Shown here: piece after piece, positions 1 through 6,032 of the stretch
Numbering within the stretch: the first letter of the stretch is position 1
Layout: each line of letters opens with the position of its first letter
From: Lachnospiraceae bacterium
Lineage (GTDB): Bacteria; Bacillota; Clostridia; Lachnospirales; Lachnospiraceae
Length of the DNA stretch: 9,063 bases
Direction of reading: 5' to 3'
NCBI GenBank assembly: GCA_031285465.1
Contig: JAITWD010000244.1
Location: forward strand, 1-9,063
Notes under the pieces: generated by a model
What the model was told of the DNA's origin: nothing
The model's database searches: none
What the model saw: only the letters and a program-made list of their open reading frames with translations
Position numbers and translations under genes: made by a program

Positions 1-518
1 CGGTCGATGCGATGGCGGCGGAGGGGCGGACCTTCAAAGGGATTATTTTCTTTGGTCTGATGCTGACCGATAAGGGCCCTAAGGTTCTGGAATATAATGC
101 CCGTTTTGGCGATCCGGAAACCCAGGTGGTGCTGCCGCGGATGAATAATGATCTGGTGACCGTCATGGAGGCATGTATTGACGGTAAGCTGGATGAAGTC
201 GATCTGATCTTTGCGGATAATGCGGCGGTTTGTGTGGTGCTGGCTTCGGCGGGGTATCCGGGCAAATATGAGAAGGGTCGGCCGATCAGCGGACTGGAGC
301 GGTTTTCCGACAAGGACGATTATTTTTGTTTTCATGCCGGTACCACCTTTAGTGAAGGCCAGGTGGTGACTAACGGTGGCCGGGTGCTGGGGGTGACGGC
401 AACCGGACGTGATCTGAAAGAGGCGCGGGAAAAGGCCTATCAGGCAACCGAATGGGTTACATTTGACAACAAGTATAAACGTAATGATATCGGTAAGGCA
501 ATAGACGAAGTGCAGTAG
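1..518 (+). CDS. purD: Phosphoribosylamine-glycine ligase (GAR synthetase), C-terminal part
   Basis: Only the last ~172 codons are present. The reading frame is open from the left edge (codons in phase from base 3), so the methionine at 12 is internal and not a start. PurD joins glycine to phosphoribosylamine using ATP, the second step of de novo purine synthesis in the cytoplasm. The visible part covers the end of the ATP-grasp domain and the C-terminal domain. It shows the near-invariant MAAEG stretch, the metal/ATP-binding EYNARFGDPETQ motif, and the late GGRVLGVTATG segment typical of the family. The stop is TAG at 516-518. The next gene starts 34 bases later with no hairpin terminator between, only a seven-T run at 520-526, so read-through is likely. 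Identity is very safe; the N-terminal half cannot be judged. Confidence 0.96.
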   Translation, partial: VDAMAAEGRTFKGIIFFGLMLTDKGPKVLEYNARFGDPETQVVLPRMNNDLVTVMEACIDGKLDEVDLIFADNAAVCVVLASAGYPGKYEKGRPISGLERFSDKDDYFCFHAGTTFSEGQVVTNGGRVLGVTATGRDLKEAREKAYQATEWVTFDNKYKRNDIGKAIDEVQ

Positions 519-552
519 ATTTTTTTCGGTACAACGGGGGCGGAGGGATAGC

Positions 553-1005
553 ATGAAAACTATAAAATTAGATGAAAAGGGTCGTCCCGGCCAATGTTCG
601 AAGTGCGAAGGAGTAATGGTTTTTCAGGGACTGGGCCAGTATAAGTGCGAAGTGTGCGGTTTTGTGGAACATGACGACTATGGTAAGGTGCGCAATTATA
701 TTGAAGAGCATCCGGGGGCCAATGTGACGATGATCTCAGATGCAACCGGGGTCAGTCGGCGTTCGATCAATAATATGGTTAAAGAAAACCGATTTGAAAT
801 AACCAAAGACTCCCGGACCTTTTTGCTTTGTGAGATGTGTGGGGTGAATATTCGGTCGGGCAGAGTGTGCCCTAATTGCGAAGCGGCATATCATAAATCA
901 TACGAAGAAGAAATCCGGCGTCTGAATGTTATCGGCGGATATGTTAAGGCCGACCGCTCGGAGGATAGTAGCGGCAGCAAGCGGTTTAAGCGCGAAATTT
1001 TCTAA
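553..1005 (+). CDS. Small zinc-finger / helix-turn-helix protein, YvyF-like (flagellar-operon protein family)
   Basis: A 150-residue protein with a good ribosome site (GGAGGG at 542-547). It has two likely zinc sites: C15-x2-C18 with C32-x2-C35 near the N-terminus, and C93-x2-C96 with C106-x2-C109 in the second half. Between them, about residues 43-80, lies a helix-turn-helix-like stretch (MISDATGVSRRSINNMVKEN). This order of zinc site, HTH and a second motif (LCEMCGVNIRSGRVCPNC) resembles the YvyF/TIGR03826 family, which lies next to flgM in flagellar clusters, though the leading zinc ribbon here seems better formed. The C-terminal ~25 residues are charged and probably disordered. It sits between purD and an SH3b membrane protein, not in a flagellar cluster, so a flagellar role is not supported by context. 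It occupies roughly the place mcsA has upstream of clpC in other Firmicutes, but has no UVR motif. Binding of DNA or of a partner protein is inference. Confidence 0.88.
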   Translation: MKTIKLDEKGRPGQCSKCEGVMVFQGLGQYKCEVCGFVEHDDYGKVRNYIEEHPGANVTMISDATGVSRRSINNMVKENRFEITKDSRTFLLCEMCGVNIRSGRVCPNCEAAYHKSYEEEIRRLNVIGGYVKADRSEDSSGSKRFKREIF

Positions 1006-1043
1006 GGAAACACAGACAAAATTAGTGTAAATAACATAGTGCA

Positions 1044-1117
1044 GATAGTATTAGTACAGATAACATAGATAAGAATAGATAAGATAAGTATAGTTTAGAT
1101 AAGTACAGGTAAGATAA
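1044..1117. repeat. Degenerate GATA/GATAAG repeat cluster in spacer
   Basis: The AT-rich spacer between the zinc protein and the SH3b gene contains GATA at 1044, 1059, 1068, 1078, 1083, 1098 and 1113. Four of these are GATAAG (1068, 1078, 1083, 1098). The steps are 15, 9, 10, 5, 15 and 15 bases, so the cluster is nearly periodic in 5s and looks like a decayed 15-bp tandem repeat (compare AGTGCAGATAGTATT with AGTACAGATAACATA). No clear -35/-10 pair and no hairpin terminator were found in it. Confidence 0.6.
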
Positions 1118-1137
1118 TTACATGGAACCAGGTACGT

Positions 1138-1143
1138 GGAGGA
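1138..1143 (+). promoter_or_regulatory. Ribosome binding site deciding the SH3b start
   Basis: GGAGGA lies 5 bases before the ATG at 1149. The earlier in-frame ATG at 1122 has no comparable site upstream, and starting there would put a charged ten-residue stretch before the signal peptide. The 1149 start gives a normal signal peptide. Confidence 0.8.
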
Positions 1144-1148
1144 AGAAA

Positions 1149-2663
1149 ATGGGTAAGAAATTTCAAAAGATACTGTGGGCAGGGGTATTTTTGTGTGGAT
1201 TATGGTTTAGCAGTAGCTCCGTTTTAGCGGAGGAGTTGACCGTCCTTGCCGGATCAGCTATCGTTAGAGCCGAGGCAAGCACCGGAAGCGATATCGTCAA
1301 TTCTTTTGCACAGGGAACCAAGCTTACGTCCGAGGACCAGACGACCGATTCATCAGGGCAGCTTTGGTATAAAGTGGCTCTTGGCGGCAATAATTATGGA
1401 TATATTCGTTCCGATCTCGTGGAGGTGAGTGGCGAATCGGACAGTAGTAATAACGCCCCGGTAGTTGCTTCGAATGAGACCACCGATGCGACCGCGATCG
1501 AAGAGCGTCTTGCCACCATCAGCCAAAGCAGTGTCAATATCCGCGGTGGTGCTTCGACCTCCCATCGGGTGGTGGTATCACTCCCAAGTGGCACAGAGAT
1601 CACCCTGATCGGTGAGGCGACCGATGATGACGGTGATAAGTGGTACCAGATGAAGGTCACCGCTGATGGCGAAGAGATTACCGGTTTTGTCCGTGAAGAT
1701 ATGATCGAGGTAGGTGAACTGGTGGCCCCCCCCCCTGAAGAAATCATTCCGGAAGTGACCGATCCGGCGACACCTGATGGCAGTGATATTCCGGTGGTCG
1801 ATACCCAGATGGACTATTTTATTACCCATGAGCAAAATGATCAGGGCGGTTACGATTACTACCTGAATGACCGGATTAAAAATGTTAAAAGCAAAATTGA
1901 CGATCTATATAGCTTTACCGATCAGGCGGAACAGCGCGAAGAGGTTTTTAGAACCGATATCAATGGCAAAAAGACCATTATCATTATTTTGGCGGTGATT
2001 ATCGTAGTACTGGTTATTGTGCTCACCTTAATGGTCTTTAAGATCCGTGACCTGTACGATGATATTGATGATAGTCAGCACAGCCGATCGGATGAGCGTC
2101 GCCACAGAGGTGGTTTTGAAGATGCCTTCCGAAAATCGGCCATACCGGATGACAATCGAAGAAACGAGCGGCGGAGTAATGGACCGGCCGGCGGTCGTCC
2201 GGTTGGGCAGTCGTCTGGTGGTCGTCGTCCGGGAGAACCGTCTAAGGGTAGTCGCCCTGGCGAACCATCTGCCGGAGGTCGTCGCCCTGGGGAAGCTTCG
2301 TCCGATGCACGTCGTACCGGTGACCAATCCGGACCACGTCGGTCGGGAGAACCGGTCGATCAAAATCGCCGTCCGGCGGACGGTTCATCGGGAGCACCCC
2401 GCAAAGCAGGAGAGCCTCATTCAAGCCAGGGGCGTCGTTCAAACGAGCAGTCACAGCGACCGGGCGGAGCACCGGTGTCACAAAGTGGCGGTCGTCCTTT
2501 GCCAGAACGGGAGAATCAGCGATCTAAACGGCCCGGTTCACCGGAGCTGCGTGCCACCGAGCGAGCCAATGAGCGGACGGCGCCGGCAAGGAAACCGCAA
2601 AATTTCCTTAACGATGATGACGAATTTGAATTCGAATTCTTGAATATTGATGATAAAGAATAA
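1149..2663 (+). CDS. Signal-peptide, twin SH3b, single-pass membrane protein with long basic disordered tail
   Basis: 504 residues from the start at 1149. Residues 1-27 are a signal peptide (KK near the N-terminus, hydrophobic core, cleavage likely after VLA). Two bacterial SH3 domains follow, about residues 30-95 and 118-187, each with the (V/N)xR(x)GAS-type opening and a late GYIRSDLVEV or GFVREDMIEV strand. They are joined to a linker by an A-P-P-P stretch encoded by ten consecutive Cs. Residues about 276-296 are a very hydrophobic membrane span (IIIILAVIIVVLVIVLTLMV). The remaining ~208 residues should be cytoplasmic. They are rich in R, G, P and S with repeats such as RRPGEPS, and end in an acidic aromatic peptide (NDDDEFEFEFL). 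The topology is thus outside SH3b domains and an inside disordered tail. SH3b domains usually bind cell-wall peptides, so a wall-sensing or wall-anchored role is plausible but unproven. I do not recognise a named gene. Confidence 0.92.
   Translation: MGKKFQKILWAGVFLCGLWFSSSSVLAEELTVLAGSAIVRAEASTGSDIVNSFAQGTKLTSEDQTTDSSGQLWYKVALGGNNYGYIRSDLVEVSGESDSSNNAPVVASNETTDATAIEERLATISQSSVNIRGGASTSHRVVVSLPSGTEITLIGEATDDDGDKWYQMKVTADGEEITGFVREDMIEVGELVAPPPEEIIPEVTDPATPDGSDIPVVDTQMDYFITHEQNDQGGYDYYLNDRIKNVKSKIDDLYSFTDQAEQREEVFRTDINGKKTIIIILAVIIVVLVIVLTLMVFKIRDLYDDIDDSQHSRSDERRHRGGFEDAFRKSAIPDDNRRNERRSNGPAGGRPVGQSSGGRRPGEPSKGSRPGEPSAGGRRPGEASSDARRTGDQSGPRRSGEPVDQNRRPADGSSGAPRKAGEPHSSQGRRSNEQSQRPGGAPVSQSGGRPLPERENQRSKRPGSPELRATERANERTAPARKPQNFLNDDDEFEFEFLNIDDKE
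1726..1735 (+). repeat. Ten-C homopolymer inside the SH3b gene
   Basis: Ten consecutive Cs encode the end of Ala193 and Pro194-196, just after the second SH3 domain and before the membrane span. With eleven Cs the frame reaches TGA at once (196 residues). With nine Cs it ends at TGA ten codons on (202 residues). Either product would keep the signal peptide and both SH3 domains but lose the membrane anchor and tail. Confidence 0.9.
2215..2365 (+). repeat. Degenerate repeats encoding RRPGEPS-type units
   Basis: Within the tail of the SH3b protein, units of 8-10 codons recur: GGRRPGEPS, KGSRPGEPS, AGGRRPGEAS, then more diverged RRTGDQS and RRSGEPV. The nucleotide units are similar but not identical, suggesting old tandem duplication followed by drift. 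Further, weaker copies continue to about 2560. Confidence 0.7.
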
Positions 2664-2686
2664 AAAAGAACATATTTATATCAAAG

Positions 2687-2716
2687 GTCACAGTAAAGAA
2701 CACAGGAAACTATAAT
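2687..2716 (+). promoter_or_regulatory. Candidate promoter of clpC
   Basis: A perfect TATAAT at 2711-2716 lies 30 bases before the clpC start. The best -35 is weak (GTCACA at 2687-2692, four of six to TTGACA, 18-base spacer). This suggests clpC can be transcribed on its own, independently of purD and the two genes upstream. Prediction only. Confidence 0.45.
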
Positions 2717-2745
2717 AAAGATTATCAGATCGAGAGGAATTAAAA

Positions 2746-5271
2746 GTGTATTCTCAATTTACCGAAAAGGCCAGAAAGGTTTTGATACTTTCAGAGAAAA
2801 TAGCTTCCCGGATGAGGGTGGGTTATGTCGGTACCGAACATCTGTTGCTGGGACTGATTAAAGAGGGAACCGGCGTGGCAGCCAAGGTGCTGAGCGACAA
2901 TGGTGTGGATGAGGCCAAACTGGTGGAAATGATCAGGGATTTGATCGCACCGGATAATATGGTCAGTACCATTGGCAAGGATGGCTATTCGCCGCGAGCG
3001 GTCAAGGTCATGGATGAGGCGCACCGTCAGGCCGATCGGTTTAATATTGATCAGACCGGTACGGAGCATTTGCTACTGGCGATAATCCGCGAGGGTGAGA
3101 ATGTTGCGGTCCGGCTACTTAATACAATGGGGATTTCCATTCAGAAGGTTTATATGGATACCCTGATCGCAATCGGTGAGGATCCCACCCAATATAAAGA
3201 AGACCTCTTCAAAAAACAGAATAAGAAAAAGGGCGGTTCGGTGCTGGAGCAGTATAGCCGCGATCTGACCGCACTGGCGGCCAGCGGTAAGCTGGATCCG
3301 GTAATCGGGCGTGAGGAAGAAATCCAACGGGTGGTGCAGATATTGAGTCGCCGCAGCAAAAATAATCCCTGTTTGATCGGTGAGCCGGGGGTCGGTAAGA
3401 CGGCGGTGGTTGAAGGGCTTGCCAACCGGATCGTGTTGGGTGATGTACCATTCACAGTGCAAAATAAGCGGGTGTTGACCCTTGATCTGTCCGGTATGGT
3501 TGCCGGCAGTAAGTACCGGGGCGAGTTTGAAGAGCGGATTAAGAAGGTGATCAAAGAGGTGATTGATGACGGTAATGTCATTTTATTTCTCGATGAAATG
3601 CATACCATTATTGGTGCAGGTGGTGCTGAAGGAGCGATCGATGCCTCCAATATTCTGAAACCATCACTGGCACGTGGCGAAATCCAATTGATCGGTGCCA
3701 CCACCATTACCGAATATCATAAATATGTTGAGCGTGATGCCGCATTGGAACGCCGTTTTCAGCCGGTCAACGTGGGAGAGCCAACGGCAGCGGAGGCCAT
3801 CCGGATCCTTAAAGGGATTGCTTTCAAATATGAAGAACATCATCGGACCAAAATTACCGAGGATGCCATTGAGGCGGCGGTATTGCTGTCGGAGCGCTAT
3901 ATCAATGACCGTAACCTGCCCGATAAGGCGATCGATCTGATCGACGAGGCGGCCAGTGCGGTGCGTCTTAAGATTGCTTATGTACCCGATCATCAGAAGA
4001 AATTGGTCTCTGAGATCGAGATGATGGATGAGCAGATTGAAAATGTCCTAAAATTAGGTGAGTATGAACAGGCCCGTGAGATCAAACGCGATCAGAGCCT
4101 GTTGATCAAAAAATATGAGAAGATTAAAGAGCGGAACGAGCGAAAACAGGTCGGTCTGCCTAATGTGGTGGATGAAAATGCCATCGCAGAGGTGGCGAGT
4201 ATCTGGACTAAAATACCGGTCAAGAAGCTTGCCGAAAAGGAAAGTGAGCGTCTGCTCAAATTGGAATCAATCCTCCATAAACGGGTTATTGGGCAAAAAG
4301 AAGCGGTTTCGGCCGTTTCACGAGCCATGCGCCGGGGTCGGGTCGGCTTACAAGATCCCAACCGTCCGATTGGTTCCTTCTTGTTTTTAGGTCCTACCGG
4401 TGTCGGTAAGACCGAACTTAGTAAGGCACTCGCCGAAGCAATGTTTGGTTCGGAAGGTGCTTTGATACGGGTCGATATGTCAGAATATATGGAGGGGCAT
4501 TCGGTTTCTAAGATGATCGGTTCCCCACCGGGTTATGTCGGCTTTGATGAAGGTGGCCAGTTAAGTGAAAAAATCCGGCGGAATCCTTATTCGGTTGTGC
4601 TATTTGATGAAATTGAAAAGGCCCATCCCGATGTTTTTAATATTCTGTTACAGGTTCTTGATGATGGTCATATTACCGATTCCAAGGGACGGAAGGTCAG
4701 CTTTAAAAACGCCATCCTGATCATGACCTCCAATGCCGGGGCACAGCGGATCGTTGATCCGAAAAACTTAGGTTTCAGTGCTCAGACCACCAAGGAGCAG
4801 GATTATGATAAAATGAAAAAAGGGGTTATGGAAGAGGTTAAGAAACTTTTCAAACCGGAATTTATCAACCGGATTGATGAGATAATGGTTTTTCATCCGC
4901 TGGATAAAGAGGAGATGACCAAGATTACGGTACTGTTATCAGAGAATATCATTAAACGCTGCCGCAATCAGATGAATATCAAATTTTCCATCAGTAATGC
5001 CCTAAAAGCCCATATCGTCGAAAAATATTCTGAGCCGAAGATGGGTGCCCGACCACTAAAACGGGCATTACAGACCGTCGTGGAAGATAAGCTTGCCGAA
5101 GAGATCCTTGCCGGCAGGGTTAAAGCCGGTGATCAGGTTAATGCCGGGTTCCAGAAAAATGAAGTGGTTTTTGAGGTGAAGAATTTAGAGGCAAAGCGGT
5201 TGGAAGTAAAGAAGTTAGAGGTAAATAAGTTAGAAGCAAAGAAACAGGAAGAAGTGGAAATAAAGAACTAG
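2746..5271 (+). CDS. clpC: ClpC, AAA+ unfoldase of the ClpCP protease
   Basis: 841 residues from a GTG start with AGAGGA 7 bases upstream. ClpC unfolds proteins with ATP and feeds them to ClpP in the cytoplasm. Domains in order are: a double Clp N repeat (about 1-145); first AAA+ module with Walker A GEPGVGKT (212-219) and Walker B VILFLDE (278-284); a middle UVR-type coiled coil (about 423-460, LGEYEQAREIK); and a second AAA+ module with Walker A GPTGVGKT (549-556) and Walker B VVLFDE (617-622). The LGF ClpP-docking loop is at 675-677, followed by the small D2 domain. All key residues look intact, so the protein should work with ClpP. After the normal end (about residue 810) it has an extra ~30-residue tail of repeated [V/A]-K-x-L-E units. 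ctsR, mcsA and mcsB, usual upstream partners in Bacilli and many Clostridia, are absent here. Confidence 0.97.
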   Translation: MYSQFTEKARKVLILSEKIASRMRVGYVGTEHLLLGLIKEGTGVAAKVLSDNGVDEAKLVEMIRDLIAPDNMVSTIGKDGYSPRAVKVMDEAHRQADRFNIDQTGTEHLLLAIIREGENVAVRLLNTMGISIQKVYMDTLIAIGEDPTQYKEDLFKKQNKKKGGSVLEQYSRDLTALAASGKLDPVIGREEEIQRVVQILSRRSKNNPCLIGEPGVGKTAVVEGLANRIVLGDVPFTVQNKRVLTLDLSGMVAGSKYRGEFEERIKKVIKEVIDDGNVILFLDEMHTIIGAGGAEGAIDASNILKPSLARGEIQLIGATTITEYHKYVERDAALERRFQPVNVGEPTAAEAIRILKGIAFKYEEHHRTKITEDAIEAAVLLSERYINDRNLPDKAIDLIDEAASAVRLKIAYVPDHQKKLVSEIEMMDEQIENVLKLGEYEQAREIKRDQSLLIKKYEKIKERNERKQVGLPNVVDENAIAEVASIWTKIPVKKLAEKESERLLKLESILHKRVIGQKEAVSAVSRAMRRGRVGLQDPNRPIGSFLFLGPTGVGKTELSKALAEAMFGSEGALIRVDMSEYMEGHSVSKMIGSPPGYVGFDEGGQLSEKIRRNPYSVVLFDEIEKAHPDVFNILLQVLDDGHITDSKGRKVSFKNAILIMTSNAGAQRIVDPKNLGFSAQTTKEQDYDKMKKGVMEEVKKLFKPEFINRIDEIMVFHPLDKEEMTKITVLLSENIIKRCRNQMNIKFSISNALKAHIVEKYSEPKMGARPLKRALQTVVEDKLAEEILAGRVKAGDQVNAGFQKNEVVFEVKNLEAKRLEVKKLEVNKLEAKKQEEVEIKN
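5176..5250 (+). repeat. Five 15-bp units at the 3' end of clpC
   Basis: Five consecutive 15-base units encode VKNLE, AKRLE, VKKLE, VNKLE and AKKQE (residues 811-835), followed by EVEIKN and the stop. The pattern should form a charged amphipathic helix. The unit is diverged enough to be old but regular enough that slippage could have made it. Confidence 0.88.
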
Positions 5272-5285
5272 CACAAAAGATTTTC

Positions 5286-5319
5286 TATATAAAAAGCCAC
5301 CTAAAGGGCCTTTTATATA
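5286..5319 (+). terminator. AT-rich hairpin after clpC (possible weak terminator)
   Basis: TATATAAAA at 5286-5294 pairs with TTTTATATA at 5311-5319, extended by GCC/GGC (5296-5298 with 5307-5309) across one mismatch, leaving an 8-base loop. There is no separate T-run after the stem, only the T-rich arm itself. It may therefore be a partial terminator or a processing or stability element setting the ratio of clpC to the next gene. Confidence 0.45.
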
Positions 5320-5352
5320 TACCGATCAACAAAACACAAGGAGGAGATAAAA

Positions 5353-5763
5353 ATGGCAGTAGTGGAGCAATTAATGTGTGCCGGTGCGGACGGAACCATC
5401 AGCTTCGGCAACCATAAACTGGAAAGCAAAGCAAAATTGGAAGATTTTGAATTTAACGGGGATTTGTGGAAGGTTAAGACCTATAAGAAAATGACCAAAT
5501 TGGAAAAGAACGGACTGTTTGTTTATGAATCGGTACCGGGAACCAGTGTTGGCAATTTTAAAGAGACCGAAGAAGGTCTTGCATTTGACGTTGAAGGGGA
5601 TGAAGATGCCCAGATTACCGTAGGACTTTCCGAAGAAACCGTTTATCAGGTGATAATCAATGGTGAATCGGTCGGGGCGATGAAAACCAATCTTAGTGGA
5701 AAATTAAATGTTGGAGTTGAACTGGCCGGTGATGGCGAGGTCAATGTTAAGATCTTGAAATAG
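5353..5763 (+). CDS. Small conserved protein of the family often labelled 'endosialidase'
   Basis: 136 residues, with a near-ideal AGGAGG (5339-5344) 8 bases before the ATG, suggesting strong translation. There is no signal peptide, membrane segment or cysteine pair apart from C9; it is acidic and predicted mostly beta. From memory of Lachnospiraceae genomes it resembles small proteins of about 135 residues annotated 'endosialidase' (features such as DGTISFGN, LEKNGLFVYESVPGT, MKTNLSGKLNV). It is far too short to be a sialidase and shows no catalytic signature, so that name is probably a transferred misannotation. Repeated strands and the ESVPGTSVGNF turn suggest a compact beta-sandwich. It lies between clpC and radA, behind a hairpin and before a dense set of inverted repeats, so it is likely expressed as its own short transcript or as a clpC tail. 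Function unknown. Confidence 0.9.
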   Translation: MAVVEQLMCAGADGTISFGNHKLESKAKLEDFEFNGDLWKVKTYKKMTKLEKNGLFVYESVPGTSVGNFKETEEGLAFDVEGDEDAQITVGLSEETVYQVIINGESVGAMKTNLSGKLNVGVELAGDGEVNVKILK

Positions 5764-5816
5764 TTAAGTGATAACTGATTTTGACGAATTATATTGACGG
5801 TCAAAAGCACACTTAA
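5764..5816. repeat. Nested inverted repeat just after the 136-residue gene
   Basis: TTAAGTG (5764-5770) pairs with CACTTAA (5810-5816). Inside it, TTTTGAC (5779-5785) pairs perfectly with GTCAAAA (5800-5806). TTGACG also occurs twice as a direct repeat (5781 and 5794). No T-run follows the outer arm, so a simple terminator is not shown. The region could be a protein-binding site or an RNA fold. Confidence 0.5.
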
Positions 5817-5828
5817 TAGTAGTAATAA

Positions 5829-5899
5829 AGATGCCGTACTCTATAGCCGGCAACAGGTGATCCCAGTCACCTGCTGCCGGTGTGTGGAGTAGGGCATTT
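5829..5899 (+). terminator. Long imperfect hairpin, possible terminator or structured RNA
   Basis: The inner stem is CCGGCAACAGGTGA (5847-5860) with TCACCTGCTGCCGG (5867-5880), 13 of 14 pairs, loop TCCCAG. It is extended by TACTC/GAGTA (5837-5841 with 5887-5891) and ATGCC/GGCAT (5831-5835 with 5893-5897). An A-rich stretch precedes it and TTTACGTATTGTTTG follows, a poor T-tract. It may end the clpC/136-residue transcript, but its length and interrupted tail also fit a processed structured RNA. Confidence 0.5.
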
Positions 5900-5956
5900 A
5901 CGTATTGTTTGTGCCGCTTTAAGGCATGTTTAGAAGTATGAAAGACGAGGAATAGT

Positions 5957-5979
5957 GTGAAAAATCAAAGATTTTTCAC
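5957..5979 (+). other. Hairpin upstream of radA, with an alternative partner
   Basis: GTGAAAAATC (5957-5966) pairs perfectly with GATTTTTCAC (5970-5979) over an AAA loop. The overlapping AAATCAAAG (5962-5970) can instead pair with CTTTTGATTT (5979-5988) with one bulge, so two exclusive folds are possible. The T-rich bases after it (TTTTGATTT) also allow a weak terminator role. Confidence 0.55.
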
Positions 5980-5990
5980 TTTTGATTTAA

Positions 5991-6020
5991 GCAGTTTCGC
6001 AAGTAGAACTTGCGAAATGC
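5991..6020 (+). other. Hairpin abutting the radA ribosome site
   Basis: GCA-(G)-TTTCGCAAG (5991-6003) pairs with CTTGCGAAATGC (6009-6020): 12 base pairs with one bulged G and a TAGAA loop. It ends 2 bases before the radA ribosome site, so it may affect initiation or protect the 5' end. It could also be a copy of a dispersed palindromic repeat. Confidence 0.6.
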
Positions 6021-6022
6021 AT

Positions 6023-6026
6023 GGAG
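6023..6026 (+). promoter_or_regulatory. Ribosome binding site deciding the radA start
   Basis: GGAG lies 6 bases before the ATG at 6033. The ATG at 6021 overlaps this site and has only hairpin sequence upstream. Starting at 6033 gives the standard MAKK RadA N-terminus. Confidence 0.8.
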
Positions 6027-6032
6027 AATAAA

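Noticed and set aside
520..526. Seven-T run after purD as a terminator
   Set aside because: No stem-loop precedes it.
1122..1148. Earlier in-frame ATG of the SH3b gene
   Set aside because: There is no ribosome site before it; GGAGGA precisely fits the ATG at 1149 and yields a cleaner signal peptide.
2217..2365. CRISPR-like array in the SH3b tail
   Set aside because: The units are in-frame coding repeats of 24-30 bases without unique spacers of constant length.
2047..2643. A 198-codon + strand frame overlapping the SH3b tail in another phase
   Set aside because: It has no ribosome site and its composition simply mirrors the repetitive Arg/Gly/Pro tail of the real gene.
2676..2693. CtsR-operator-like sequence (ATCAAAGGTCA) before clpC
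   Set aside because: CtsR boxes are two heptads RGTCAAA spaced by three bases; here the half-sites are adjacent and only one fits partly.
2689..2745. CIRCE (HrcA) element before clpC
   Set aside because: No TTAGCACTC-N9-GAGTGCTAA arms are present.
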